A stretch of DNA of 64,000 nt, taken from contig NC_133288.1 in assembly GCF_005239225.2 (NCBI RefSeq), positions 15,010,169 through 15,074,168 on the forward strand. The letters run 5' to 3'. Position 1 is the first letter of the stretch; each line of letters starts with the position of its first letter. This document shows positions 26,736 through 45,040 of the stretch, one piece after another. Position numbers and translations under genes: made by a program. This DNA comes from Populus alba (taxonomy: Eukaryota > Streptophyta > Magnoliopsida > Malpighiales > Salicaceae). Under the pieces are notes generated by a model. The model saw only the letters and a list, made by a program, of their open reading frames with translations. It was not told the DNA's origin and ran no database searches.

Positions 26736-28599
26736 TTTAAGAGCTCTTCCAACCCAACATATGACAAATAACAATACTACCATGTGTAGATGCAGCAATA
26801 TAAACTAATATAATTAAAAAATAAGAAACATTTATAATAAAAAAGGAAAAACTAAAGAAAAAGAAGAAGAAAGAAACACGATATGTAATAGTTTTAATTT
26901 ATTTTTTTTAGCAATCATATTTTTTAACATTATGGACACTAGGCTGGAGGAATTCTTATTATCTCAAGCATTAACAAGTTTTCATTCTTTTGAAAAATAT
27001 TATAATTAAATATAAGAATGTAATAAATCATTATATTACATCAAACCAAACCAAACATTAAGTTAATTCTTTTAGAGAAAATATAAGAAACACAACATTA
27101 TAAACTTGGCCTATATATTTATAAACTTCTAGATTATGGTGTGAGCCAGTTTTAATGCCCTTTTCATTGAAATATTTTTCCAATTATATATTTTTTTGCC
27201 AAGTTGAATAATAATAATAAAGAACAAGATCCTCTTCAATAATAATAAATCGATTTTTCTTCTATAATATTCTTTATTATTATTATTATTTATTTTTTAT
27301 TTAGAAAAAATGATTAATAAAAATCATGTTTAAATTAAACTTGCTTTCTATAATATTGCTTACATTTTGATGTTCACAAATATATTTTTTCCTAATCTTA
27401 AGGGTATTGTTCTTTTTTTGAGAAAAATTTCACCTAATTAAATTGAATGAGATGGAAGAATATACACAACAATAATAGAATATTTTCACAATTAGAGTGT
27501 CTATTAATAATAAGATTGACATCTAAAAACAATATTAATTAAGATACAACATAATTTTTAAAATCATTACATATATGAAATGTGATGACTTTTCTAATCA
27601 AACTCATTTATTTTATTGAAATATATGTGCTTTAATGCCTTCTTACATCACATTAATACCATCATTGTCAAGAAATCCCAATCATTCTCTATCATATTCT
27701 ATAAATAATCGATTAACTCTAGCTTTCAATAATAAAAACTCTATGATGGTATGATTATTAGTTTGCTTGAAATCAAATCACATATAAAATTGAATTCAAA
27801 TTCTACGTGTGATTCAAATTCAATTAATGACCTATCATAATTCTTTATTTTCAAATAAAATACTAAATTAAATAATTAAATTCAATAATATTGTTTGAAA
27901 TACACATGGAAATCAATTGAATTAATAATCTTGAATAGTTCGCCCTTAATTTTTTTAAAAAAACTGGTTACAAAGATTCTTGTAACTATAATTATGTGTG
28001 CATAAAACACTACTTGTTCTTGTAAAAGGGTCTCCATTTAGATTTGGAATTAGACCAGTTTTTTCAAAAGAATTTTAAATTTAAAAATTATTTAATTCTT
28101 GGAATTGAATTCAATTCAAGGATTCCAAATAATAGGTATAAGTTGAAAACCTATAACAAATATAAAAAAAATCAAATAATGAACCAAGTATTAATTCTCT
28201 TAACATTCACAAATAGGTTAATGCTAGGATAACAGGCAGTGTAAACTAGAAAAGGTAGGGATTGAAACATAAACACCAGATAGATTCATCTCATTGGTGT
28301 AAAAAAAAGAAAAGAAAAGGCGGGAGATAGATAATTGAAAGTCACAACCAACAGAGTGCATGATAAAATACAAATAATGATAATAATAATAAATGGAATC
28401 CAAAATTTGCAAAAGGAAATTACATGAAGACCCTCATGAGGACAACTACTACTTCAATTGGATAAATAAATGTTCTCTCATTAGCGGATAAGTGATTTGG
28501 TGATACCTTCTGATCACCTCTTTCTATTGCAAGAATTTCTACAACATAATTCTTGGATTGCAAGTTTGTTTATGATTTCTTGTCAATCTTGGGCGACCT
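26736..28599. other. Intergenic, A/T-rich, no gene seen
   Basis: Holds A/T-rich sequence with (AAT)n runs near 27210 and 28380. No gene or clear mobile element could be supported. Confidence 0.4.
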
Positions 28600-28880
28600 A
28601 GCGCAGTTTAAATTATAGTTTTAAAATCTGGTCCGACCTGTAAATCAACTTAGAGACCTGATGATCTGAGACTGAAACGAGGCCGGATTAAAGAAAAAAC
28701 AAGAAGAGAAAAAATCTAGTGTAACCCTGGCAAGACCCGACTACAAATTCGTTAATTTTTTTTTTTTTATTAAAATAATATTATTTTAATTTTTTTAAAA
28801 AATATTTTTCACTCGATTGATTCGGTAACCCAGTTAAAACTTATAATCCAAACTTTACCGAATCGAGCTGAATCTTAAAA
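28600..28880. repeat. Dispersed ACCCGACT/TCGGGTC-type repeat
   Basis: Phrases such as TTAAAATCTGGTCCGACCTG, AAGACCCGACTACAAATTCG and TTCGGTAACCCAGTTAAAAC surround an A/T tract. The vocabulary resembles 6288-6840. Non-coding. Confidence 0.35.
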
Positions 28881-29282
28881 CCTATGGATTTCAAACTAAC
28901 AGCAGCCAAGCCCTTAAGAAACATGATATGGGAGGCCAATAAAGGTCTATTTTGAAACACGTTCAAACCATGTTTTATCCAATTTTTTTTTTAGAGATGT
29001 GTCTAACTTCAAAATGTTTGTCTTCGGAAAAAAAAAAAAAACTACTCCTCTTTTTTTAATTTATAAAAAACATTTGAACAAATCTTTTTTTTTTTAATAA
29101 AAAGAAGTAATACTGGAACATGCCCGAATTTTCTCATGTTTTTATTTATTTATTTAAAGAAAGCTTATTTGTTGTATAGCATCAAAAGAGAGAAAAAAAA
29201 TACTTATAAAAAAAATCGGTCTAGAACGAAACCAAATAGTGATCGAACGGTCCAACAAACATATTGTAAACCACGTGTACAG

Positions 29283-29289
29283 TATATAA
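29283..29289 (+). promoter_or_regulatory. TATA-like box of RPS6
   Basis: TATATAA lies about 180 bp upstream of the RPS6 start codon and about 90 bp upstream of the telo-box. Position and sequence fit a core promoter; the transcription start is not known. Confidence 0.4.
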
Positions 29290-29372
29290 TGTAATCCGCA
29301 TAAATACACAATAGGCAAACACACATAATAAAAAATTCCAGGAATAAGAAAAATAGCCAAGTTCGCACGTTA

Positions 29373-29381
29373 AAACCCTAA
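29373..29381 (+). promoter_or_regulatory. telo-box of RPS6
   Basis: AAACCCTAA, 83 bp before the RPS6 ATG. This element is typical of plant ribosomal-protein gene promoters and leaders, where it coordinates expression with growth. The match is exact; function here is inferred from the family. Confidence 0.7.
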
Positions 29382-29463
29382 GCAGAAGGCAAGGCACAGT
29401 CTCTCTTTATTTTTAGTCATCTCAACTTGGGCACCGCCGCTTCTGCTTCTATCTCCCCCCATT

Positions 29464-31574
<2,111 letters not shown>

Positions 31575-31822
31575 ATCTACGAATCTCTCTAGTTGGGTTT
31601 TGGTAGCAAGAGGAATGGTGTCAGTTTTATTTTTTAAATTTGAGTTATCATATTTTGAGGTGTTACATGAATGGTTCTGGAAGTGCTTTGACACTAGGTT
31701 CATTGGATTTGCCATGATATTATGACTCTCTGCTATAATCATTTGGAATATTTTCAAGTCTTGGTATGATTAGCTAAGCTATTCCTAATACACTACTTTA
31801 TGCGAGCCTTTTTTGTTCCATT

Positions 31823-32173
31823 TCAAGTATTTTTGTCAGCGAAGTTGAATGTCAAGTGGTGTTTTTGTGTCTTGATTTTAATATTCGAGCGCAGCGTAGT
31901 TAAGCTAGAGCCATTGTACCAGCACTTGCTTCTTGCTCGGAGGATTCGTGGAGTTTTGAACGGTAAGAGACTCTCAGGTCTCAGCAAAAAGATGGTCGCT
32001 AAATTAGCTGGTAACTTCCTGACATCAGAATTAAGTCTTGAATTACTGGCAATTTCAGCAATTAAATCCTCAACTTCCACGAAATCAGGGTCAAGAAACT
32101 CTGCTGCCAATGAATCGAGGACAAATTCTGTATTATGCCATAAGGGGCATTGCACTTCTGTTTTCGGGTTCAC
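31823..32173 (-). other. Orphan coding-like segment, unidentified
   Basis: A minus-strand frame of 116 codons with a coding-like composition, including DSLAAEFLDPDFVEVEDLIA, EIASNSRLNSDV, and LPANLATIFLLRPESLLPF, then Lys-rich sequence. The acidic-hydrophobic pattern looks like real protein. I do not recognise the family. It may be an exon of a gene fragment together with 32588-32746, which reads on the same strand. Confidence 0.3.
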
Positions 32174-32587
32174 TGAATTTTGGAAAGCACTCGATATTAT
32201 GTAGTCTGGTTACTGGAACCAGTAATTTAAAAGCTGAATCAATCTATAATCGCGGCAATCGTATAAATGATTTTGGTGACCGTAAATTGCATGGTACATA
32301 CAAGGATTTTTTTTTTTTTTAAATATAGAATTCAGTTAAACTTTTGCAAAAAAAAAAATAAAAAAAAAATGCACTGAATTTTTCTTGATAAATAAATAAA
32401 TAAAGTCCATGACTGAAAAATGCATGTATAAATTTGAGATTGATTTCATTTTCCATTGGAATATGCACGCAAATTTATTTCAATAACGCTAAAAATATGA
32501 TATTTCAGCAAGCTACAACTTGAATTGTTAGTCGTTACACGAAATCCTGTGGATTTGATGCCAACCTCAGTATGCACAGCTGCGACT

Positions 32588-32746
32588 CTAAAATACATGA
32601 GAAAGATAGAGGCCCTTCAAGACACTTTTATAATACTTCAGTTCACCCCACACCGGAAGCTCAACTTCTTCCCATGGCTTCGCCCTTCTGAGTTCCTTCC
32701 CAACACTGAAAATAGCCCCCAAGATATTCTCTTCATGTAAAGTACA
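32588..32746 (-). other. Orphan coding-like segment, unidentified
   Basis: A minus-strand frame reads EENILGAIFSVGKELRRAKP then WEEVELPVWGELK before a stop, with higher GC than its surroundings. It lies upstream (same strand) of the segment at 31823-32173. Together they may be a gene fragment captured or left between RPS6 and the copia remnant. No family recognised. Confidence 0.25.
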
Positions 32747-33418
32747 ATAGTCTTCGCATCAAGGTATACAACTGGATAAATAAGTCACTAGGGACAAAGA
32801 CTTAAATCTTTTTAGGTTATATAAGTGATAAGATATAAAATGCCAATTTTAGCTTATTTTCAGGTTGGTATCCGTCATATATAAGGAGAAAAAAGAAGAG
32901 GGCAACTTGAGTAGTCTCTCTTCAAACTTTAATAAGCACTTGATTCATCGTTGGATTGAACTAAAATTTTAATAAAAGATTTTGAACACATAACTCTTCC
33001 TTATGTATGGTTAGATTGAAAATTAGAGATGTCTATATTGATATGTTCTTAATAGAAATGATTGTTAGTTTTGTAAGATTCTTCTCAACTCTCTCTTTAA
33101 TGTTGATAAATTCCAAAAATATATTGTTCTTGATGATTTATGTTATAGCCCTCAATTTTAACTAAGGAAGAACACTTGTTTATCAATTATTATTATTGTT
33201 AGTAGAAGTCTTTTTTATGGACTATGGTCTCATGGCTTTTTTCCATATCAGGGTTTTCCACATAAAAAACTTCAATATTGATTTATTGTGATCATTCGCT
33301 AAGTTTGTTGACTATATGACCCTATTTTTAATTGCATAAAAAGAAAAAAGAATTAGGACTGTGAATTTGATTATATTAGTATCTTTTTCCAATAAAATGG
33401 TATCAGAGTTTGGTTGTG

Positions 33419-33593
33419 CAGATTGATTTTCTTGTGTAGTTAAAAAAAGAAAAAAGATTCAGGTATGATAAAAGTCACTTCCTTTAATTGTTTCTTATTG
33501 AACAGATTGATTTTCTTGTGTAGTTAAAAAAAAAAAAAATGAAAGATTCAAGTATGATAAAACTCACTTCCTTTAATTGTTTCTTATTGAAAG
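33419..33593 (+). repeat. 84-bp tandem duplication after the primer site
   Basis: CAGATTGATTTTCTTGTGTA to TTTAATTGTTTCTTATTGAA occurs twice, starting at 33419 and 33503, within the copia leader. The copies differ in the length of an A run. Confidence 0.85.
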
Positions 33594-33601
33594 ACATTAA
33601 T

Positions 33602-34103
33602 GGAGGATCACTTTTATTGCAATGATTTAGATATGCTGCTAGAGTGCAAAAGAAAGAAGCTTGTCGATATAGAAGAGGCAAAATGAAATGCACTTAATAG
33701 AAAAATGATTGCTAATGTTAAAAAATATGTATCTTCTAAGACTATCAATCATATTTCTCTGGAACATGACTACTACAAAATTCATAAGATATTGGAAGAC
33801 ATCTTTGCTAAAAAAAGTGCACAAAACAAGGCGTTTGTGATTAGAGATCTTATGAATTTGAAGTAAAAGGATGGTTAAGATGCTTCAATGCACGTAAATG
33901 ACTTCCAAGGGTTTCTAAATAAGTTATTGTTGATGAATCTCAAGTTAACCAATGAGATAAAAGCACTAATCCTATTGAGTCAATTGTTAAATAATTGGAA
34001 GACTTTGGTGTCACCTAGTAAATGGACAAGCACTTCTGAGTCTTACATGCTTGTTATAGAAAACTACAGGAGAAACCAAAACAAGTTTTCTTGTATCAAA
34101 TGA
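33602..34103 (+). pseudogene. copia gag remnant
   Basis: Broken frames with gag-like content: ALNRKMIANVKKYVSSKTI, YYKIHKILEDIFAKKSAQNK, then MHVNDFQGFLNKLLLMNLKL and IKALILLSQLLNNWKTLV. This is the helical core of UBN2-type copia gag. Several stops. Confidence 0.6.
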
Positions 34104-35921
34104 GATAGAGAGTCTAGTGATAGAAAAAAATAGATTGAAGCCTAAGGGAGATATTAGTCAAAGAAGGGATTTAAGTGTTATTATTATGATAAATCTAAGC
34201 ACATTCAAAAAAATTATAGAAAGTACAAATTCTTTTATAGTAGAGCATGGTTATCGTAGATACCATTTTTGATAATTATATGTTTATAAAAAGGTTTTCT
34301 AATGTTAACTTGATTATTCTCTTGCAATTAGTGAATGTTATGTTGATTGTTAGATAATGCTAAGAAGATCCAAAGTTTAAAGGAAGAGTCAATCAAGTCT
34401 TTTATAATTAAAGACTTAGAAGTGACAAGATAGATTCTTAGCATGAAGATTACTTGTGACAAAAAGAATGAGAAATTTTGGTTATCTTAAGAGAGATTTT
34501 CAATATGAGCAAGTCATAACCTATTTGTTCTCCATTTACAAGACACTTAAAGCTAAGTTTTAAACAATGTCCTTTATGTGATGAAGAAAAAAAAAGATGA
34601 AAAAGGTTACTTATGCATCCATAGTTGATAGCTTAATTTATGATATAATTTGCATAAGGCCAGATATATAGCTTATATTGTTGGTGCGGTTAGTCTGTTC
34701 CCCTTTAATCCTGGTAAAGAACACTAGTCAACAGTAAAATGAATACTCATTATCCTCAAAGATACCTTTAGTTTTAGTTTATGTTTTAGAAATGGTGAAC
34801 TTGTGCTGAATTGATACAAAAATGCATATATGGCTTGTGATGTTGATTCTATAAAGTTCACATCTAGATACTTAACGACTTTTATAAGAGATGATTTTAT
34901 AACAATCAAGATTGCAAAAATATAATGCATTATCTACTATAGAAACTGAATACATTGCTCTTATTGAAATAGGGGAAAATTGTTATGGATTAAGAAGTTC
35001 TTACATGAACTTGGCCTATAAAGCTTTTTGTTGCATTGTGACAGTTAGAGTGCAATCCATATCAGTAAGTATCATACTTTTAATTCTTGATCAAAACACA
35101 TTGAGGTAAGATACCAATGGATTTAAAATGCCATGGAGATGAAGTCTTTTGTTGTTAAGAAAATCCATATTAATGACAATGTGTCATATATGATGACCAA
35201 GTCTTTACCAAGAGAGAAGTTTGAGTTCTATAAAAGACAAACAAACTTGTAGAAGCCCTTTACATGAGTCGGAAGGAGGAGAATTATTAGGTTTGGCCCC
35301 TCATTTCATAGGCCATGACCCATAAAACTAAGGCAAAAAAAAAAAAAAAAGACTTAAATCCTTTTAGGTTATATAGGCAAATAGGTATAACAAGCTAACT
35401 TTGGCTAATTTTCAAGTTGGTGGTCGATATATAAAAAGAAAAAATAAGAGAAAAAGACAACTTAAACAACCTTTATTTCAACTTAGCTCAATTTAATGGT
35501 GAATCAAATTTTTATTAGAGTTTTTGTTACAAGATTTTGGATGCATAACTATTCATTATGTATTGTTAGATTGAAGTGCAGTGGGGCCTAAATTGGTATG
35601 TTCTTCACAAATTTATTAGATTCTTCTCATTTTTCTTTTTTAATGTTGATGCATTCCAATAATTTATTGTTGTTGATTATTTATGTGGTAGTTCTTATTT
35701 TTTAATCAAGTAATAACACTTGTATATCTACCAATACTACTATTAATATTAATAATGGGTCTCATGGTTTTTCCTTACATTGGAGTTTTTTTATGTGTTG
35801 ATTTATTGTGATTGTTTGTTTAGTTTGATGAATGATTTATCTTATTTTTAATTGCACGAAGGGAGAAAACAATTGATAATTATATATTGTAAATTTTATT
35901 ATATCAGTTCCTTTCCCAACA

Positions 35922-36558
35922 GGAATTCTACTGGTTGTGGACCCATGTCAACCTAAAAGAGAGAAACAGGGAAACAAGAAAGTATTCTATAACTATGAGA
36001 GCCAATGGAAAAGAAAAGAAGAAGAAAAGGACATCTTACTAAGAAACAAAAACATATTTTTATCAAAAAATAGTTGGCTTAACAACTAGCAAATTTTCAA
36101 CATGTGAATGAGACCATCGCGACACACAAAGTAGTGGCAAATTCATCGACAACAGTGTGCCTAAGGTCAAGAAATCTAAAAGCACCAATCTGCTTTCCCA
36201 TAATAGGAATTCGATAATGGCTGAAGAAAGCAAAAAGATACCGCAAACAAACAATAATGTCCGCCTCTTCCTTCAACACCCAACCATAATTTGAAAAGTG
36301 CAGAGGAGATCATATAAATAAATATAATCCATGTAAATCACAGATGGTCATTTTGAAACGCAGTCTTAACCTTGGCTTTATTTCCTTGTTCTTCAAAGTC
36401 TCAAACATCATTGTCTTCCGGTATTCACACACATGATTATACAACACAACATACATAAACTCAAAATTATCATCTTACGTAATACAGCTACTAGTAGCTT
36501 GGTAAAAATAAGGAAATTATATATATATATATGGCTGGCTGTGCCTTTTGCAGCCATT
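35922..36558. other. Intergenic / 3' flank of DAHP synthase
   Basis: Includes probable 3' UTR of the DAHP synthase gene near its stop codon and an orphan minus-strand frame at 36097-36300. Nothing else supported. Confidence 0.4.
36097..36300 (-). other. Orphan short frame, unidentified
   Basis: Reads GWVLKEEADIIVCLRYLFAF then FSHYRIPIMGKQIGAFRFLD and a C-terminal DEFATTLCVAMVS. Composition is compatible with protein, but no family is recognised and no start context or exon structure is evident. Confidence 0.2.
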
Positions 36559-40776
<4,218 letters not shown>

Positions 40777-41112
40777 TGTGTCTTGCTGATTTTGGAACAC
40801 AAAGGGAGGGGCTTGTGCTTTGTGAATGGGAGAGGGTACCTGAAGTGGAGATAGAGAAACAAAGGAGGTTTTTATAGGGACGTTTGGTTTGGTGCAAGAG
40901 AGGAGAGGCCCGGGAGAGGGTGGTGGAGTCTGGTAAGAGACATGGTGGTGGTTGTTAAGGGTGTTTTGGGGAATATAGAGGATATTCTGGGTGTATTTTC
41001 GGGAATTCGCAGTAGATGTTGGGAGGAAAGTCAATTTGTTTTTTTGTTTATTAGGAGCACGAATTTTTCACCTACTTTTATTAGAGGCAGCCGGCTGGTT
41101 TCATCGCTCTTT

Positions 41113-41120
41113 CTATATAA
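41113..41120 (-). promoter_or_regulatory. TATA-like box of DAHP synthase
   Basis: TTATATAG on the minus strand, about 340 bp upstream of the predicted ATG. If used, it gives a leader of roughly 300 nt, and the upstream ATG at 41034 would lie inside the transcript. Confidence 0.35.
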
Positions 41121-41362
41121 AAAAAGAAAGAAAGAGATACCAATATCTTTTTTTTTTGTTTTTATAATAGTTTGGTATCTTTCAATATATAATTATTTTC
41201 AGTGTCAATATATAAATCAGGTGCTTCATTATTTGCATTTACTAAGAAAATAAATAACAAGCTTTTTCACAAACCGATAATCAAAATCAAACATTAAAAA
41301 GCTTCTTTCCTTGCGCAGTCATTGTTTGGGAAGTTAGGAGAGCATGGTATTTATGGCGGAAT

Positions 41363-41437
41363 AGCCGAGCCGAGCCTATCCTAGCCAAGCCTAGCCTAGC
41401 CTAGCCTAGCCTAGCCGAGCCGAGCCGAGCCAAGCTG
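41363..41437. repeat. (AGCCN)15 pentanucleotide array
   Basis: Fifteen consecutive five-base units, mostly AGCCT and AGCCG, in order with AGCCG at both ends and AGCCT in the middle. It lies about 590 bp upstream of the DAHP synthase ATG and is much more GC-rich than its surroundings. Confidence 0.9.
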
Positions 41438-42871
41438 AAGAACATCACCTCACCTACCCTTGTCAAGATGATCATAATAAAAGCGACAAATTGATAGGGG
41501 GATATATGGTTGCAATTACAAGCAGACCCTTTATGATTGACAAAAACTACCCTTCGTAATCTGTGGGCTACCAAAGAGATATTTCCTAGTCACCTCACCT
41601 ACCCTCTTTCGAATTCATGCACCATCACCTCCTCCTACCCCCGAGCCCCAGGTCCCAGCATGGAAAAACCCTCATTCACCAATTTACACGTGTCCTTCTC
41701 ATGATAAGCTACCTGGCATATTCTTTCAAATATTTTCTTGGTGACGGCTGAAAAGCGGGAGGGAAAAAAAAAAAAAAAACTCAATTTTTGAAATTTAGCT
41801 GACAGCCAGGAGTGATTATCAGCTGAAGCTCAATAAGCCCGTGTTCCGTGGTTGGTCGCCATTTCAGAAGTTTTATAGGATTACGTAAGTCGGCTTCAAG
41901 AAGTTCGTTGAAGTCACACGCATGAGCAATCTAATTATTATACAAAAGATTATAGTGTTTTTGCTCGCGTTCTCTTTGCCGTTTGGATAAAAAATTATCT
42001 TTTAATAAAAAAAAACAATAATGACCATCACCATCTTTTGTAGGCTGAAGATTTTTTTATTGTGAATATTAACTTGGTTATTTAATTAAATAATTTGAGA
42101 ATTATATATACAAATAAAATGCTAGTAGGAGATACTAATGCAATTCTAAGATTTAACTAAGAAGATAAAAAGATAAATATAGATTAAAATATTTGATTCT
42201 CGTGTCGTTCAGAGTTATTAATAATATTTTATTTCATTATATATTAATAATTTTTTATCAATAAATTAATAATTTAAACATTATTAGAATAAAATAATTT
42301 GCTCGAATAATTTTTTTTCCTTATTAATCTATTTTTATCAATAAAAAAATATAGCTTTTCTTAGTAATATACTTTATTTAATAAATACCCATGAGACTCT
42401 AAAGGATACATAATAACAATAAAAAGATATATTTTTAATTAAAATCTCTTTATCCTATTAATGTGATTGTTTTTGGTAATTTATTTATTAGAATGTTTAT
42501 TTTTTGAAACAAAAAATTATGAGAATCATAAAAGCAAACTTTTAAAAAAATTAATGGTTTTATTAATATGAAGTGGAAGTATTAAAAATATAAGAATAAC
42601 ACACTGAAATTTCTCTTATAGCGTGCTTTTTATGTAATCATGCGACAATAAAATAGATTTACATGGAAAAGCCAAAAGTCAAAATTTTAGAAAAATATCT
42701 ATAAAAATCACAAAGTACTATAAAAAAAGTGCTCAATATATTTATTTTTTTTTTTATCAAAAAACTATAATTTTATTCTTAAAAATGATATTCATTAGAT
42801 ATTTCAAAGTTATTTATTTCATGTTATTTCTGGGTAGCATGTTTAATAATTTCATATAAACAAATGTTATG

Positions 42872-43047
42872 AGAAGAAATAACGCTTTCTTATTATTCTG
42901 TTTTCGTCATACAACAAGTATATATACAACCCTATACAACCCTACACTTTTCCTAACAGAATAAAAAAAGACTAATCATTTCCTAAACTATGAAACCAAA
43001 TATTATAGGAATCCCGCAAATTGTAGGAATCCTAATACAAGTTAACA
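42872..43047 (-). repeat. 3' LTR of the copia element
   Basis: 176 bp beginning (minus) TGTTAACTTGTATTAGGATT and ending TTATTTCTTCT. It closely matches 49333-49498, apart from a short CCCTATACAA duplication and scattered substitutions. Confidence 0.8.
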
Positions 43048-43554
43048 TTCCCCCTCAAGTTGGTATATAGATGTCGCACATGCCCAACTTGTCTAGAAAC
43101 CTGGAGAACTTGTATTAGAAACTGCCTTAGTGAGAATATCTGCTGCTTGGTCGTCTGTTCCTATGGGAGGAACCCCAATTACTTTGTTATCTAGCTTTTC
43201 TTTAATAAAGAACCTATCAACCTTTGCATGCTTGGTCCTATCATGTTACATTGGATTATGAGCAATATCACGAGCAACTTTATTGTCACAAAATAACTTC
43301 ATCGGTTGGCTTTGGTTGACCCCCACATCTTGTAATAGAAACTTAAGCCACAAGAGTTCACAAATACTGAGTGCCATGCCTCTAAATTTAGCTTCTATGC
43401 TTGATCTTGACACAACATTCTGCTTTTTTACTTCTCCACGTTATTAGATTTCCTCCAACAAAGGTAAAATACCTGGATGTTGAATGCTTATCATTTGTGG
43501 ATCCGGCCCAGTCAGCATCCATATCGCACTTAATTTTGAAATGCCCATTTTTTT

Positions 43555-44166
43555 TTAAAATAAAACTCCTTTACCAGGGCTTCCTTTCAAGTAACTCAAT
43601 ATTCTCTTGACCCCACTCATGTGTTGTTCTCCCGGATTATGCATATATTGACTAATTACGCTCAAGGCATAAGCCAAATTTAGCTTAATGTGACCCAAGT
43701 ACATCAATCTTCCTACTAACAGTTGATACCTCCCTTTCTCAATCAATCCTTTGGTCCGATCAATACCCAACTTCATTCCTTCAGCCAACGGAGTGGATAC
43801 CAGTTTGCACGTTGTCATATTGGTTTCTTTTAATAGGTTAAGAACATACTTTCTTTGTGATAGAAATATCCTGGACTTGCACCTCAACACTTCAATCCCA
43901 AGAAAATATTTCAAAGAACTAAGATCTTTCATTTCAAATTTTATAGACAAATAGTTTTTTAATGTTGCTTGCTCAGCAAGATCGTTACCAGTAACTACCA
44001 TATCATCCACATATACAATGAGAGCTGTAACCTTTCCATCCCGGTGTTTTAGGAATAACATGTGATCCCAATTACTTTGTTTATACCCGAATGTTCTCAT
44101 TGATTTGGTAAACCTATGATGATTTCTTAAGTCTACATACCTTGTGTTTCCGTATGTCCAGATCAC
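43555..44166 (-). pseudogene. copia reverse transcriptase
   Basis: 203 residues including the catalytic YVDDMVVTGND, then FEMKDLSSLKYFLGIEVLR, GIFLSQRKYV-like (RIFLSQRKYVLNLLKE), LVGRLMYLGHIKLNLAYALS and VKRILSYLKGSPGKG. The RNase H part (CDMDADWAG, SRSSIEAKFRGMA, CDNKVARDIAHNP) continues to about 43100 with stops. Confidence 0.85.
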
Positions 44167-45040
44167 TCCATCTTGGTAAAAGGTTCATGTAAATCTCCTC
44201 AGTTAAATCTCCATGGAGGAATGCATTTTTTTCATCAAATTGTTGCAAAGGCTAATCTAGATTTGCTGCTAAGGACAATAGAACACGAACTATGTTGATT
44301 TTTTTCACTGGTGTAAATATATCAGTGTAGTCGATGCCATGTTTCTATGTATATCCCTTTGCCACCAATCTTGCCTTAAAGCAATCTATTGTTCCATCTG
44401 CTTTGTATTTTACTGTATAGACCCATTTGCATATCATAGATTTCTTTCCAACTGGTAAGTCAGTTATTTCCCAGGTAGCATTCTTCTTCAACGATCTCAA
44501 TTCTTTATTCATTGCATCTTTTCAGCAAGAATTTGTTAAGGCCTCTTGCACACTGTTAGGAATAGATACAATAGATAATTGATATACAAATGACTTATTT
44601 GATTCTGATAGGTGATTGGTAGACATATAATTGTTTAATGGGTATCTCATTCTTGTATCAGAATTTAGCTCACTCATCGAATACTTGTGTTTACACTTAA
44701 GATCTGCCCTATAAATAGGTTTGGGAATACCTTGATTAATATGCTTTGGAAGGCGACGGGTTGGAATTGCATCCAGTGTGGGAGACGATTGGTTATGAGA
44801 ATTAACAGAGGATGAGTTCATACTTGGATTAGATATACCATCAAAAGGAAAATCCTATGACAATTGCTGCAGTTGTTGCTCGGTTATATTGTAAGTAGTA
44901 GGTTGTAGCTTATTATCAAGCCCCAATTTCATGGAACCAGTGGGCTGTTCTTCCTCCTACAATGTTTGTTGCTTCTCAGTGAGCTTTTTAGTAGCCTGAT
45001 CACCATAACATACAGATTGCTGCTCTTCTCCAAGTGTTGT

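Larger units (their letters stand above)
31575..32794. other. RPS6 3' UTR and intergenic with orphan coding-like segments
   Basis: The first 200 bp are likely RPS6 3' UTR. Two minus-strand coding-like segments (31823-32173 and 32588-32746) are listed separately. The remainder has A/T runs and no other frame. Confidence 0.4.
32795..35921 (+). mobile_element. Internally deleted Ty1/copia remnant with both LTRs
   Basis: Two similar LTR-like stretches (about 32795-33394 and 35285-35921) share GACTTAAATCYTTTTAGGTT, ATATAAAAAGAAAAAA-type text and TTGATTTATTGTGATYRTT. A primer site TGGTATCAGAGT follows the left one at 33398. Gag remains at 33602-34103. From about 34360 the sequence jumps to the reverse-transcriptase tail (IKDLEVTR, ILSMKITCDKKNEKFWLS) and RNase H (LHCDSQSAIHIS-like, SKHIEVRYQWI). 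A polypurine GGAAGGAGGAGAA at 35269 precedes the right LTR. Protease, integrase and most of RT are missing. LTRs are clearly diverged, so the insertion is old. Confidence 0.7.
40777..42871. other. DAHP synthase leader/promoter and intergenic DNA
   Basis: Holds the leader of the DAHP synthase gene, a TATA-like box, and the AGCCN array listed separately. From about 41900 the sequence is A/T-rich and shows no gene. Confidence 0.45.
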
